In this document: positions 17,633 through 26,503 of the stretch, piece after piece
How the letters are laid out: each line of letters starts with the position of its first letter
Numbering within the stretch: position 1 is the stretch's first letter
Assembly (NCBI RefSeq): GCF_036924515.1
Contig: NZ_JAZHRR010000001.1
Span: forward strand, 3,939,001-4,003,000
Direction: 5' to 3'
DNA length: 64,000 nucleotides
Origin: Bradyrhizobium sp. AZCC 1610
GTDB taxonomy: Bacteria > Pseudomonadota > Alphaproteobacteria > Rhizobiales > Xanthobacteraceae
The notes under the pieces: model-generated
What the model saw: the letters and a program-made list of their open reading frames with translations, nothing else
The model's database searches: none
Told to the model about the DNA's origin: nothing
Position numbers and translations under genes: made by a program

Positions 17633-18859
17633 TCAGGGTTTTTGATAGATCACCTGGCCGGCGCGGATCGTGTAGGCGACCTTGGCGAGGTTGCGAACGT
17701 CGGCGACCGGATCGCCGTCCAGCACCGCAAGGTCGGCGTCGAACCCCTTCTCGACCCGCCCCTTCTTCGCGGCCTTGAAATACTGTGCGGGGTTGGTCGT
17801 CAGCGACGCCAGGATCTGGCGCGCGGACAGCACGCGATGCATCAGCTCGTATTCGAGGGTAGTGTCATAGATCGTGGTGAAGCCGACATCGGTGCCGAAC
17901 AGAACCGGACCGCCATTGTCGGAGAACACCTTGACCTGATTGACGGTCGTAGCAACGAGACGCGCAGCGATATCCGGCGCGACCGGGAGCTTTGCGAACA
18001 GCGACAGCGTCGGAACCAGGGCAATGCCCTGCTGCTTGAACCGCGCGAGCTGCTCGGGCGAATAGACCGATTCGCCGGGTACCGTGTGAGCCATGATGTC
18101 GACGCCGGCCGCGATCACGGCCTCCACGCCCGCCATGTTTTGCGGATGGGCGAACACCGGCTTGCCCGCGGCATGTGCCACGTCGACAGCAGCCTTGGCG
18201 ATGGCCGGATCCATGTTCACGACCGGCTTGCCGGAACCCTTGAAGGAGCCGGTGAACAGCTTCACGCCGTCGAGGCCGAAGCCTATGTAGGTGCGCACCA
18301 ATTGCGCCGCCTCGTCCGGCGCGGAAGCCTCGGGCAACTTGATTTCAGGCGGGAGATAGGCGGGATGGCCGTCCTTTGGGAAGATGCTGCCCACGGAATG
18401 AATATCCGGGCCCGCTACTTCGCCGGCGTTGACCCGGCGGCGCAATGCCAGGGTATCTCTCCCGTCCGAACCAATATCCCAGACCGTCGTAAAACCCCAG
18501 CGCGTCAGCATCTCCCGCATATGCTCTTGCAGCGGCGCGGCGGGAGCAGAGCCGGTGTTCTTCCAGACCGCTTGCGTGAAATGGACGTGGCTGTTCCAGA
18601 AGCCGGCCACCACCGTCTTTCCGGCGCAATCAATGACCCGCGCATCGGAGGGAATTTGCACGTCGCTGCGGCTGCCGATCGCGGCGATGACGCCGGCGGC
18701 CGTGACGACGACGGCATCGTCGAGCGGCGCGGCGTCAGGCGACGCGTAGACCTTGCCGCCCACGAGAGCGAGGGTCTGCGCGTTGGCCGCAGCGCCGATG
18801 CCGGCAGTCGCCGCAAGAATGAAATGGAAAAGCGCGGTGCGAAGCAGATTTCCAATCAT
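17633..18859 (-). CDS. Exported metal-dependent amidohydrolase
   Basis: 408 residues with a signal peptide (LFHFILAATAGIGAAANAQ). It shows the amidohydrolase-superfamily TIM-barrel signature: the first metal motif is FWNSHVHFTQ (HxH), followed by PVFAHPQNMAGVEA and the later His in IMAHTVPGES, and the barrel-end Asp in LFGTDVGFT. The N-terminal beta-sandwich (VGGKVYASPDAAPLDDAVVV) and the C-terminal FDADLAVLDGDPVADVRNL are also typical of imidazolonepropionase-like/prolidase-like members. Likely hydrolyses a cyclic amide or dipeptide in the periplasm; substrate unknown. Confidence 0.88.
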   Translation of the reverse strand: MIGNLLRTALFHFILAATAGIGAAANAQTLALVGGKVYASPDAAPLDDAVVVTAAGVIAAIGSRSDVQIPSDARVIDCAGKTVVAGFWNSHVHFTQAVWKNTGSAPAAPLQEHMREMLTRWGFTTVWDIGSDGRDTLALRRRVNAGEVAGPDIHSVGSIFPKDGHPAYLPPEIKLPEASAPDEAAQLVRTYIGFGLDGVKLFTGSFKGSGKPVVNMDPAIAKAAVDVAHAAGKPVFAHPQNMAGVEAVIAAGVDIMAHTVPGESVYSPEQLARFKQQGIALVPTLSLFAKLPVAPDIAARLVATTVNQVKVFSDNGGPVLFGTDVGFTTIYDTTLEYELMHRVLSARQILASLTTNPAQYFKAAKKGRVEKGFDADLAVLDGDPVADVRNLAKVAYTIRAGQVIYQKP

Positions 18860-18956
18860 GCGGAGCCCTCAACTGGATAACACGGCCGAACCATACGCGA
18901 TGCGTGCGCTTCCGGTTTGACAGTTGTTGCGCAACCGGCGGCACTGGATGGCCGCG

Positions 18957-20153
18957 CTATTCCTCCGGCGCATTCTCGATCGGATCGAACCGGTCGTGCT
19001 CCAGCCCGAGCAGATTCCAGGACTGCAGCATGTGCGGCGGCAGCGGTGCGCTCACGTCGATCACGCCGCCACGTGGGTGCGGGATCGCGATCCGCCGCGC
19101 CAACAGATGCAGGCGGTTCTGCAGGCCGCCCGGTAGATCCCAGTTCTCCTTGTTGAAATATTTGGGATCGCCGACGATGGCGTGGTCGATATGCGCCATA
19201 TGGGCGCGCAATTGATGGGTTCGCCCGGTGACCGGCTTCAACGATACCCAGGCGAGCTTCTGCGCCGAGGTCTCGACCACGGCATAGTAGGTCACCGCGT
19301 GGCTCGCGCCCTCGTCGCCGTGTTTTGCAACCCGCATGATGCTGTCGTCCTCGCTCTCTTCCTTGGCGAGGTAGGTCGAGATGCGGCCCTGCTTCGGCTT
19401 TGGCACGCCGGCCACCAGCGCCCAATAGATCTTTCGCGCGGAACGGTGGCGGAACGAGCCGGTCAGGGCGGTCGCGGCAAAGCGGGTTTTTGCGATCAGC
19501 AGACAGCCCGAGGTTTCCCTATCCAGCCGGTGCACCAGCCGCGGCTTCTGGCCCTTGGCGTCGCGCATCACCTCCAGCATGTCGTCGACATTTCGCGTGA
19601 TGCCGGAGCCGCCCTGCACCGCGAGCCCCGCCGGCTTGTTCAGCACCATGACGTCGGCGTCCTCATAGAGGATCATGTCCCTGATGGCCTGCAGCGTCTT
19701 GGTGGCAGCTTCCGAGAGCTTTCCCACGCCCTTCGGCGTATCGAGCTTGAGCGGCGGAATGCGCACGCTCTGGCCTTCCTCCAGCCGGTCCTTGCTGTCG
19801 GCGCGCTTGCCGTTGACGCGCAGCTCGCCCTTCCGGACGATGCGCTGGATGTGGGAGAACGACAGGCCGGGAAAGCGCGCCTCGAGGAATCGATCGACGC
19901 GCATGTTGTTTTCGTCGGCGGTGACGACGACGGTCTGGACTTTGGTCGGCAGCGGCGGCGGCTCGGGCGCGACCTTCTCCGGCTCTGCGACAAAGGGCTT
20001 TGGCGCACGGGGCGGCGAAGCTGCAAAGCGCGTCGGTGGCTTGCCGCCCGGACGATATGCCGGCGCCCGCTCGGCCTGCGAGCCCCGATACGGACGCGCG
20101 CCCTTCGGGCGATCGCCCGCGGGGCGGAGAGGTCTCTTGACGCGTCGGCTCAT
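18957..20153 (-). CDS. RluA-family 23S rRNA pseudouridine synthase with basic N-terminal extension
   Basis: 398 residues. Residues 1-75 are a Pro/Arg/Lys-rich, probably disordered extension. It is followed by an S4 RNA-binding domain (MRVDRFLEARFPGLSFSHIQ to VNGKRADSKDRLEEGQ) and the catalytic domain, whose HRLDRETSG motif near residue 208 holds the nucleophilic Asp. Further marks: PVTGRTHQLRAHMAHIDHAI. S4 plus RluA catalytic domain is the RluC/RluD type, which converts uridines in 23S rRNA. RluC is the better guess, but RluD cannot be excluded. Confidence 0.88.
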   Translation of the reverse strand: MSRRVKRPLRPAGDRPKGARPYRGSQAERAPAYRPGGKPPTRFAASPPRAPKPFVAEPEKVAPEPPPLPTKVQTVVVTADENNMRVDRFLEARFPGLSFSHIQRIVRKGELRVNGKRADSKDRLEEGQSVRIPPLKLDTPKGVGKLSEAATKTLQAIRDMILYEDADVMVLNKPAGLAVQGGSGITRNVDDMLEVMRDAKGQKPRLVHRLDRETSGCLLIAKTRFAATALTGSFRHRSARKIYWALVAGVPKPKQGRISTYLAKEESEDDSIMRVAKHGDEGASHAVTYYAVVETSAQKLAWVSLKPVTGRTHQLRAHMAHIDHAIVGDPKYFNKENWDLPGGLQNRLHLLARRIAIPHPRGGVIDVSAPLPPHMLQSWNLLGLEHDRFDPIENAPEE

Positions 20154-20285
20154 GATGGCTGCGGCTCCGAAAGTTAAGCGGTTGGGTAGCGCAAAAGCAG
20201 CGAATCGTCACGGTGAATTCAGTACAAATCAGGCGCCGGATCGGCCATGTTAGGCCAAACAACCAAGAAACGTGGGGCATTCCGG

Positions 20286-21224
20286 ATGAAACTATCAAGG
20301 TCGGCTTTGACCGTTCTGGCGGCAATGGTCGCGAGCACGGCGTGGGCACAGCAGATGCCGGAGGATCTGGCCTGGAAGCTCCTGGAACTCGGCCGCGTCA
20401 TCGACCCACCCAAGACGGTGGAGCTCTACGCGCCGCTGCAGGAAAAAGAGCCGTATCAGGGCATCAAGGTCGACCGGGACGTTAAATACGGCCCCGCCGA
20501 TCGCAACCTGCTCGATATCTTCGCACCGGATAATGTGACATCGGCCCGGCCGGTGCTGATCTTTGTCCACGGCGGCGCCTTCGTCGGCGGCAACAAGCGG
20601 ACAACACCGACCAGCCCGTTCTACGACAACATCATGCTGTGGGCGGCAAGGAACGGCTTCATCGGCGTCAACGTCGCCTATCGGCTGGCGCCACTCGCAC
20701 CCTGGCCGGCGGGCGCCGAGGATATCGCCACCGCGGTGAAGTGGATCACCGACAAGATCGGCGAGCGTGGCGGCAATCCCGCGCGCATCTACCTGATGGG
20801 ACATTCCGCCGGCGCGGTTCACGTCGCAAACTATGTCTCGCATCCCGAATTCCACAAGGTGAAGGGTGGCGGCCTGGCCGGCGCGATCATGCTCTCGGGC
20901 ATTTACGACCTGACCGCGACACCGCTCGCCGATACCCAGCGCGCCTATTTCGGCGCCGATCCCGCGCGCTACGCCGAACGATCCTCGCTGTCCGGTTTGG
21001 CAACAACGGATATCCCGCTGATGCTGGCCGCCGCCGAACTGGACCCGGAAGGCTTCGTGCTGCAATTCGATCTCGCGAAAGATGCAAGCTGCAAACGCGC
21101 CGCCGGATGCGCGCGCACGTTCCTGCTGCCGCAGCACAGCCACATGTCGGAGGTGTATTCGATCAACACCGCCGACACCCGGCTGACCGATCAGATCCTG
21201 GATTTCGTGAAGACAGGGAAATAG
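20286..21224 (+). CDS. Exported alpha/beta hydrolase of the HSL/esterase type
   Basis: 312 residues from the ATG at 20286, whose product starts with a signal peptide (LSRSALTVLAAMVASTAWAQ). The hormone-sensitive-lipase-like oxyanion motif is seen as FVHGGAFVGGNK, the nucleophile elbow as LMGHSAGAVHVAN, and a late catalytic His in LPQHSHMSEVY. These features suggest a periplasmic carboxylesterase. It is divergent from the RluA-family gene and convergent with the TPR gene of the next operon. Substrate unknown. Confidence 0.85.
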   Translation: MKLSRSALTVLAAMVASTAWAQQMPEDLAWKLLELGRVIDPPKTVELYAPLQEKEPYQGIKVDRDVKYGPADRNLLDIFAPDNVTSARPVLIFVHGGAFVGGNKRTTPTSPFYDNIMLWAARNGFIGVNVAYRLAPLAPWPAGAEDIATAVKWITDKIGERGGNPARIYLMGHSAGAVHVANYVSHPEFHKVKGGGLAGAIMLSGIYDLTATPLADTQRAYFGADPARYAERSSLSGLATTDIPLMLAAAELDPEGFVLQFDLAKDASCKRAAGCARTFLLPQHSHMSEVYSINTADTRLTDQILDFVKTGK

Positions 21225-21230
21225 CCGAAG

Positions 21231-21947
21231 CTATTTGCACTGGGCGACGTTTCTGACCGCCGTCAGATCGCCCATGGAATTGTTGGACGGACGGCGCTTG
21301 GCAGCCTCCTCCGCCGCCGCGCAGGCCGCGGCCGGGTCGCCATTGTGAAAGCGCGCCCAGGCGAGATTGGTCCAGGCGTCGCCGAAATCGGGAGCATCCT
21401 TGACCGCCTGTTCCAGCACGGACTGCGCATCGCGCGGCCGTTTGGCGACCAGCAGGAAGCGACCATAATCGGCCTTGAGGGCCTTTACCGGGTTGGGCCG
21501 CTCCAGCGCGATCCTGAAGAGTTCGTCCGCAGCATCCAGGTCATTGAATCGAGCTTGCGCAACCACCGCGAAGCCATGATAGACGCGGCTCTGTTCAGGC
21601 AAAATGAGAAACGCCTGATTAAATCGCACCGCGGCTTCCTTTATCTTGCCGGTATTTATCGCTCTCCAGCCACGCATGGTTGTTTCATCGAAAGCCTTTT
21701 CACGCGAGCCGGTGGCTCCCACGATGGCGTCTACAAATTTTTCATCAGCGGCTTTCTCCTCCGGACTCTTGACCGCAAATCCAAAAAATGGCTGCTCGTT
21801 GGTCGGCACGGAATACGTCCGCTTCGTCACTTGAACGCCCGGCACCACCTCGACGGTTTCGGCAGCAGCCGCAAGCGTGGACGCCAGCGTCGCCACAACG
21901 GCGACGGCCCGAATGGTCAGTGCAAGATAGTCCCCGAAACTGTTCAT
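21231..21947 (-). CDS. Exported TPR-repeat protein
   Basis: 238 residues with an N-terminal hydrophobic leader (AVVATLASTLAAAAE). From about residue 85 it forms helix pairs of the tetratricopeptide type: GWRAINTGKIKEAAVRFNQA, AQARFNDLDAADELFRIAL, LVAKRPRDAQSVLEQAVKDA and LAWARFHNGDPAAACAAAEE. TPRs mediate protein contacts. Its ATG overlaps the rarA stop by four bases, making it the third gene of an overlapping trio with the protease and rarA. Its role there is not evident. Confidence 0.78.
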   Translation of the reverse strand: MNSFGDYLALTIRAVAVVATLASTLAAAAETVEVVPGVQVTKRTYSVPTNEQPFFGFAVKSPEEKAADEKFVDAIVGATGSREKAFDETTMRGWRAINTGKIKEAAVRFNQAFLILPEQSRVYHGFAVVAQARFNDLDAADELFRIALERPNPVKALKADYGRFLLVAKRPRDAQSVLEQAVKDAPDFGDAWTNLAWARFHNGDPAAACAAAEEAAKRRPSNNSMGDLTAVRNVAQCK

Positions 21948-23278
21948 TCGCGTTCACGTTCCCTTCGCAACTTCGCCCAGTAATCCAGCCGCTTGCGGAT
22001 CTCGCGCTCGAACCCGCGATCCGGCGGATCGTAGAAGGTTTGTCGCCCCAACGCTTCCGGAAAGTAGTCCTGCCCAGAGAAGGCGTCCGGCGCGTCGTGG
22101 TCGTACTCGTAACCCGAACCATAACCTTCCGACTTCATCAGCTTGGTCGGCGAATTGAGAATATGCTTTGGCGGCAGCAGCGAACCGCCCTCCTTCGCTG
22201 TGCGCATCGCAGCCCCGAACGCCTTGTAGGCGGCGTTCGATTTCGGCGCGGTGGCGAGATAGATCACCGCCTGCGCGATCGCGAGTTCGCCCTCGGGAGA
22301 CCCAAGAAAATCGAAGGCATCCTTGGCGGCGTTGCAGATCACAAGCGCCTGCGGATCGGCGAGACCGATGTCCTCAATCGCCATGCGCACCACGCGCCGC
22401 GCCAGGAACAGCGGGTCCTCGCCGGCATCCAGCATGCGCGCGAGGTAATACAGCGCCGCATCGGGATCGGAGCCGCGCACCGATTTATGCAGCGCCGAGA
22501 TCAAATTGTAATGGCCGTCGGCGGACTTGTCATAGATCGGCGCACGCCGCTGCAGGATCTCCTGCAATTGCGCGGCGTTGAAGATTTCGTCCTTGCGCGC
22601 GGCGCGCCAGACCTCTTCGGCGAGCGTCAGCGCGGCGCGGCCGTCGCCATCGGCCATGCGCACCAGCACGGCGCGCGCCTCCGCATCGAGCGGCAATTTC
22701 CGGCCCTCGACCTTTTCGGCATGCGCAAACAGTTTTTCGATCGCAGCGGCATCGAGCGAATGAAACACCAGTACCCGCGCCCGCGACAGCAGCGCGGCGT
22801 TGAGCTCGAACGACGGGTTTTCCGTGGTGGCGCCGACCAGCACCACCGTGCCGTCTTCCATCACGGGCAGAAACGAATCCTGCTGCGCGCGGTTGAAACG
22901 ATGCACCTCGTCGACGAACAGCAGCGTGCCCTTGCCCATTTCGCGCCGGGCGCGCGCAGCGTCGAACACTTTTTTCAGGTCGGCAACGCCCGAAAACACC
23001 GCCGAAATCTGCTCGAAATGCAGTTCAGTGGCGTCTGCCAACAGCCGCGCCACGGTGGTCTTGCCGGTGCCGGGCGGTCCCCAGAACACCAGCGAGCCCA
23101 GCGTGCGCGTGTCCAGCATCCGCGTCAGCGCGCCGTCGGGCCCGAGGATGTGATCCTGGCCGACGACGTCGGAAAGCGTGCGCGGGCGCAGCCGGTCGGG
23201 AAGCGGATGCGGCGCGTCCTGCTCCATCCCTGCCGCAGCAAAGAGATTGGTGGCCTCGCGGGGTCGCTTCGGGCTCAT
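21944..23278 (-). CDS. rarA: Replication-associated recombination protein A (RarA/MgsA AAA+ ATPase)
   Basis: 444 residues, family-typical length. PLPDRLRPRTLSDVVGQDHI opens the AAA+ module; Walker A is FWGPPGTGKTTVARLL near residue 68, Walker B LLFVDEVHRFN near 115, sensor I LVGATTENPSFEL. The C-terminal MgsA/RarA domain includes FLARRVVRMAIEDIGLADPQ and PKHILNSPTKLMKSEGYGSG. RarA acts at stalled replication forks and gaps. It overlaps the upstream protease gene and the downstream TPR gene by four bases on each side (ATGA), so the three must be translationally coupled. Confidence 0.95.
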   Translation of the reverse strand: MSPKRPREATNLFAAAGMEQDAPHPLPDRLRPRTLSDVVGQDHILGPDGALTRMLDTRTLGSLVFWGPPGTGKTTVARLLADATELHFEQISAVFSGVADLKKVFDAARARREMGKGTLLFVDEVHRFNRAQQDSFLPVMEDGTVVLVGATTENPSFELNAALLSRARVLVFHSLDAAAIEKLFAHAEKVEGRKLPLDAEARAVLVRMADGDGRAALTLAEEVWRAARKDEIFNAAQLQEILQRRAPIYDKSADGHYNLISALHKSVRGSDPDAALYYLARMLDAGEDPLFLARRVVRMAIEDIGLADPQALVICNAAKDAFDFLGSPEGELAIAQAVIYLATAPKSNAAYKAFGAAMRTAKEGGSLLPPKHILNSPTKLMKSEGYGSGYEYDHDAPDAFSGQDYFPEALGRQTFYDPPDRGFEREIRKRLDYWAKLRRERERE

Positions 23279-24669
23279 CCGCCGAGCGTCACGTTGATCT
23301 GCTGGCCGCCACGCACCACGACGATGCGCCAGAGCCTCGACGATACTTTCGAAGCCTTGTCGAGGTCGCTGGTTTTGCTGATCTTCTGGCTGTTGACCGC
23401 AAGGATGATGTCGCCCTTCTGGAATCCGACGCTGGCCGCGGTGCCGTCATTGGCGAGGTCGATCACCACGACGCCCTCGGTCTGGGAATCCAGGTGCAGC
23501 TCGTCGGCAATCGCCGGCGAAATATTGGCGACCTTGGCGCCCTGGAACGGCGAGCGCGCGGTGAGCACGATTTCATCGCGGTTGGTGTCGGGTGCCGTCT
23601 CCAGCGGCACCGTCAGCTTGACGGTCTTTCCGGCACGCTGCACGTCGATCTGCGCCGCACCGCCGAGCTGCCGCGTGGCGAAGCGGTAGTCGAACGCGTT
23701 GGGCTCGTCGATCGTCTGCCCTTCAATCGCGACGATCAGGTCCGACGGCTTCAGCCCGGCTCGCGCCGCCGGACTGTTCGGCGCGACATTGGCGACCAGG
23801 GCGCCGTTCGGCAGTTTCAGCCCGAGCGTCTCGGCGATTTCGGGCGTCACCGCCTGCAGCTTGGCACCGAGCCACGGCCGCTTGACGGCCTTGCCGCCGC
23901 TCTTGGCCGACGCCACCACCACGCGCACCATGTTGGCCGGGATGGCAAAGCCGATGCCCTGCGAGCCGCCGGAGCGCGAGAAGATCGCGGTGTTGATGCC
24001 GACGAGCTTGCCGGTCATGTCGACCAGCGCGCCACCCGAATTGCCGGGATTGATCGCCGCGTCGGTCTGGATGAAGAACTGGTAGTCGGTGATGCCGACC
24101 TTGGTGCGGGCCAGCGCCGAGACGATGCCATGGGTCACGGTCTGGCCGACGCCGAAGGGATTACCGATCGCGAGCACGACGTCGCCGACCAGCAGTTCAT
24201 CGGAATTGGCGAATTCCAGCGTTGCGAATTTTTCTTTTCCGTCCTTCACGCGCAGCACGGCCAGATCGGTGCGGCTGTCCTTGAGCACGATCTCGGCCTC
24301 GAACTCGCGCTTGTCGGCCAGCGAAATCTTGACCTGATCGGCGCCCTCGATGACGTGGTTATTGGTGACGACGAGGCCGGAAGAATCGACCATCACGCCT
24401 GATCCGAGCGAACGCTGCATCTGCTCCGGCTGCTGGCCGGGTACGCCGAAGAAGCGGCGAAAGATCGGATCGTCCAGCAGCGGGTTGCGGGTTTGCACGG
24501 TCTTGCCGGCGTAGACGTTCACCACCGCGGGCTGCGCGCGCTGCACGATCGGCGCGTAGGACAGCCGCAGTTCGGCGCCCGAGGACGGCACGCGGCGGTC
24601 CTGCGCCAGCGCAGGCGTTGCAACGACCACAGAGGCCAGCAGCGGGGCGAAGAAGCGGATCAAATTCAT
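23275..24669 (-). CDS. Do/DegP-family periplasmic serine protease with two PDZ domains
   Basis: 464 residues; start taken at MNLIRFFAPLL (24669) because it begins a signal peptide ending ATPALAQ, while the ten codons before it do not. The trypsin-like triad is clear: His in VVTNNHVIEG, Asp in SRTDLAVLRV, Ser in INPGNSGGALVD. Two PDZ modules follow: one around VTPEIAETLGLKLPNGALVA with AGLKPSDLIVAI, the other around LHLDSQTEGVVVIDLANDGT and FQKGDIILAVN. Degrades or refolds misfolded envelope proteins. Its stop overlaps the rarA start by four bases. Confidence 0.93.
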   Translation of the reverse strand: MNLIRFFAPLLASVVVATPALAQDRRVPSSGAELRLSYAPIVQRAQPAVVNVYAGKTVQTRNPLLDDPIFRRFFGVPGQQPEQMQRSLGSGVMVDSSGLVVTNNHVIEGADQVKISLADKREFEAEIVLKDSRTDLAVLRVKDGKEKFATLEFANSDELLVGDVVLAIGNPFGVGQTVTHGIVSALARTKVGITDYQFFIQTDAAINPGNSGGALVDMTGKLVGINTAIFSRSGGSQGIGFAIPANMVRVVVASAKSGGKAVKRPWLGAKLQAVTPEIAETLGLKLPNGALVANVAPNSPAARAGLKPSDLIVAIEGQTIDEPNAFDYRFATRQLGGAAQIDVQRAGKTVKLTVPLETAPDTNRDEIVLTARSPFQGAKVANISPAIADELHLDSQTEGVVVIDLANDGTAASVGFQKGDIILAVNSQKISKTSDLDKASKVSSRLWRIVVVRGGQQINVTLGG

Positions 24670-24760
24670 GCGAAAATCCTGGAATTCAGCGCCACACATA
24701 TAGATGCGAGTAGATGCGAGGCGGCAACGAGAGAAGATAAAGTGGACACAATACCGGCAG

Positions 24761-24866
24761 CTAGAGCGTTTTCCAGCGAAGTGGGGACCGGTTCGCGTTC
24801 AAGAAAACGCGTCAAAACAAGAATCTAGAGCCCCGTTCCGATTCCATCGGAACGGAAAGGGCTCTA
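24761..24866 (+). repeat. Intergenic repeat element (GCGTTTTC family), copy 2
   Basis: Begins CTAGAGCGTTTTCCAGCGAA and ends with the hairpin CCGTTCCGAT-...-ATCGGAACGG plus GGCTCTAG. It is the opposite-orientation partner of the element at 13771-13863, and the two share AAAACGCGTCAAAACAAGAA. It lies between the hxlR-type gene and the protease operon, overlapping the last codon of the former. Confidence 0.85.
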
Positions 24867-25241
24867 GGCCGCGCGATCGGGCGTTTTGACGGCGTCTGGC
24901 GCCGGCCCACAGGATAGCCGTTCCTGATGGCCCTCGCCCCACGCCCGCAGCGTATCGATCACCGGCCGCAGGCTCTCGCCGATCTCCGACAGCGTGTATT
25001 CGACCCGCGGCGGCACCTCGGCATAGACCTTGCGGATCACGAGCTTGTCGTCCTCGAGCGCGCGAAGCTGCTTGGTCAGCATGCGCTGGGTAATCCCGGG
25101 CATCCGCCGCCGCAACTCCCCGAATCGCTGGGTGCCAGCCTGCAGGTGGAACAGGATGACGCCTTTCCACTTGCCGTCGATCAGATCGAGCGTCGCTTCA
25201 ACCGCGCAGCCGGGCCGATGGGCAAAATTCCGCCTTTTCAT
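24864..25241 (-). CDS. HxlR-family transcriptional regulator
   Basis: 125 residues, the usual size of these winged-helix dimers. Conserved PGCAVEATLDLIDGKWKGVI near the N-terminus (with the single Cys that some HxlR proteins use to sense electrophiles or quinones), FGELRRRMPGITQRMLTKQL as recognition helix region, and YTLSEIGESLRPVIDTLRAW at the end. Divergently transcribed from the MDR oxidoreductase gene with a 119-base shared control region, so it probably represses that gene. The inducer is inferred, not shown. Confidence 0.93.
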   Translation of the reverse strand: MKRRNFAHRPGCAVEATLDLIDGKWKGVILFHLQAGTQRFGELRRRMPGITQRMLTKQLRALEDDKLVIRKVYAEVPPRVEYTLSEIGESLRPVIDTLRAWGEGHQERLSCGPAPDAVKTPDRAA

Positions 25242-25252
25242 GGAGCTTTCCC

Positions 25253-25310
25253 AATAGTATCCAAACAGGGACTAGTTCCCCACATTTACAGTACTTGCCA
25301 ATTGGATGCC
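25253..25310. promoter_or_regulatory. Candidate HxlR operator region
   Basis: Shared divergent control region between hxlR-type regulator and oxidoreductase. Two related AT-rich motifs are seen: AGTATCCAAACAGGGACT (25255-25272, outer AGT/ACT symmetry) and AGTACTTGCCAATTGGATG (25290-25308, containing the palindrome CCAATTGG). Placement and half-site similarity make them candidate operators. No experimental or comparative support is available here. Confidence 0.4.
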
Positions 25311-25360
25311 AGCGCGACAGTTAGCCAGCCATCTTTCCAAACGAGGCAGGAGACACGAGC

Positions 25361-26374
25361 ATGAAGGCCGTCGGCTACAGAAAATCGCTCCCCATCGAGG
25401 ACGCGGATTCGCTGATCGATTTCGAGACCGCCAAGCCGGAACCGAAGGGCCGCGACGTCAGAGTCGCCGTCAAGGCGATCTCGGCCAACCCGGTCGACTA
25501 CAAGGTCCGCAAGCGCGCCGCCCCGCCCGAGGGCGAGACCAAAATCCTGGGCTATGACGCGGCCGGCATCGTCGATGCCGTCGGCCCCGACGTGACCCTG
25601 TTCAAGGCCGGCGACGAAGTGTTCTACGCCGGCTCGATCCTGCGCCAGGGCACAAACGCGGAATTTCATCTGGTCGACGAGCGGATCGTCGGCCGCAAGC
25701 CAAAGTCGCTGTCATCAGCGCAGGCCGCCGCGCTGCCGCTGACCTCGATTACCGCCTGGGAATTGCTGTACGACCGGCTCGGCGCCGTGCCGGGCAAGAG
25801 CATCGATCCGCGCACGCTCTTGATCACCGGCGGCGCCGGCGGGGTCGGCTCGATCCTGATCCAGCTCGCGCGCCGCCTCACCGGGCTGACGGTGGTCGCT
25901 ACCGCCACACGCCCGGAGTCGCAAAAATGGTGCCTCGACCTCGGGGCGCATGCCGTGATCGATCATTCCAAACCGATGAAGGAGCAGATCGAGAAGCTGA
26001 AGGTGCCGCCGGTCGCGCTGGTCGCAAGCCTCACCTTCACCGACCAGCACTACAAGGCGATCGCGGATTTCATCGCGCCGCAAGGCAAGTTCGGGCTGAT
26101 CGACGATCCCCCGGAATTCACCGTCTCTGCCTTCAAGGGCAAGGCGGTCTCGATCCACTGGGAATCGATGTTCACGCGATCGTCGTTTCAGACGGCTGAC
26201 ATGATCGCCCAGCACCACCTGCTCAACGATGTGGCAGATCTGATTGACAAGGGCGTACTGCGCACCACGCTCGACCAAACTTTCGGCACCATCAACGCGG
26301 CGAATCTGAAGCGCGCCCATGCGCTGTTGGAAAGCGGCAAGTCGCGCGGCAAGATCGTGCTGGAGGGCTGGTAG
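25361..26374 (+). CDS. MDR-family NAD(P)H-dependent oxidoreductase (quinone-oxidoreductase-like)
   Basis: 337 residues. GroES-like N-terminal domain (VAVKAISANPVDYKVRKRAA, LGYDAAGIVDAVGPDVTLFK) and a Rossmann fold with the coenzyme loop LLITGGAGGVGSILIQLARR near residue 150. The Cys/His zinc ligands of true alcohol dehydrogenases are not visible, so it belongs with zinc-independent quinone oxidoreductase-like enzymes. The end, KRAHALLESGKSRGKIVL, is typical. GGAGAC precedes the ATG. The divergent HxlR gene suggests induction by an electrophile or quinone. Confidence 0.9.
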   Translation: MKAVGYRKSLPIEDADSLIDFETAKPEPKGRDVRVAVKAISANPVDYKVRKRAAPPEGETKILGYDAAGIVDAVGPDVTLFKAGDEVFYAGSILRQGTNAEFHLVDERIVGRKPKSLSSAQAAALPLTSITAWELLYDRLGAVPGKSIDPRTLLITGGAGGVGSILIQLARRLTGLTVVATATRPESQKWCLDLGAHAVIDHSKPMKEQIEKLKVPPVALVASLTFTDQHYKAIADFIAPQGKFGLIDDPPEFTVSAFKGKAVSIHWESMFTRSSFQTADMIAQHHLLNDVADLIDKGVLRTTLDQTFGTINAANLKRAHALLESGKSRGKIVLEGW

Positions 26375-26503
26375 CAACCCCACAACGGGGTTGATCGGGA
26401 GATCGATTCAAGGGACCATGTTCCATCGATCCGGGACGGCTGTCGCCGAAAACTCCCGGCGCGAATTGCCGGGGAACACGGAAGACAGGAGACCTGTTTC
26501 GAC

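Noticed and set aside
26375..26393. Hairpin CAACCCC-ACAAC-GGGGTTG after the MDR gene as terminator
   Set aside because: The stem is only 7 bp and no T-run follows, so it is too weak to call.
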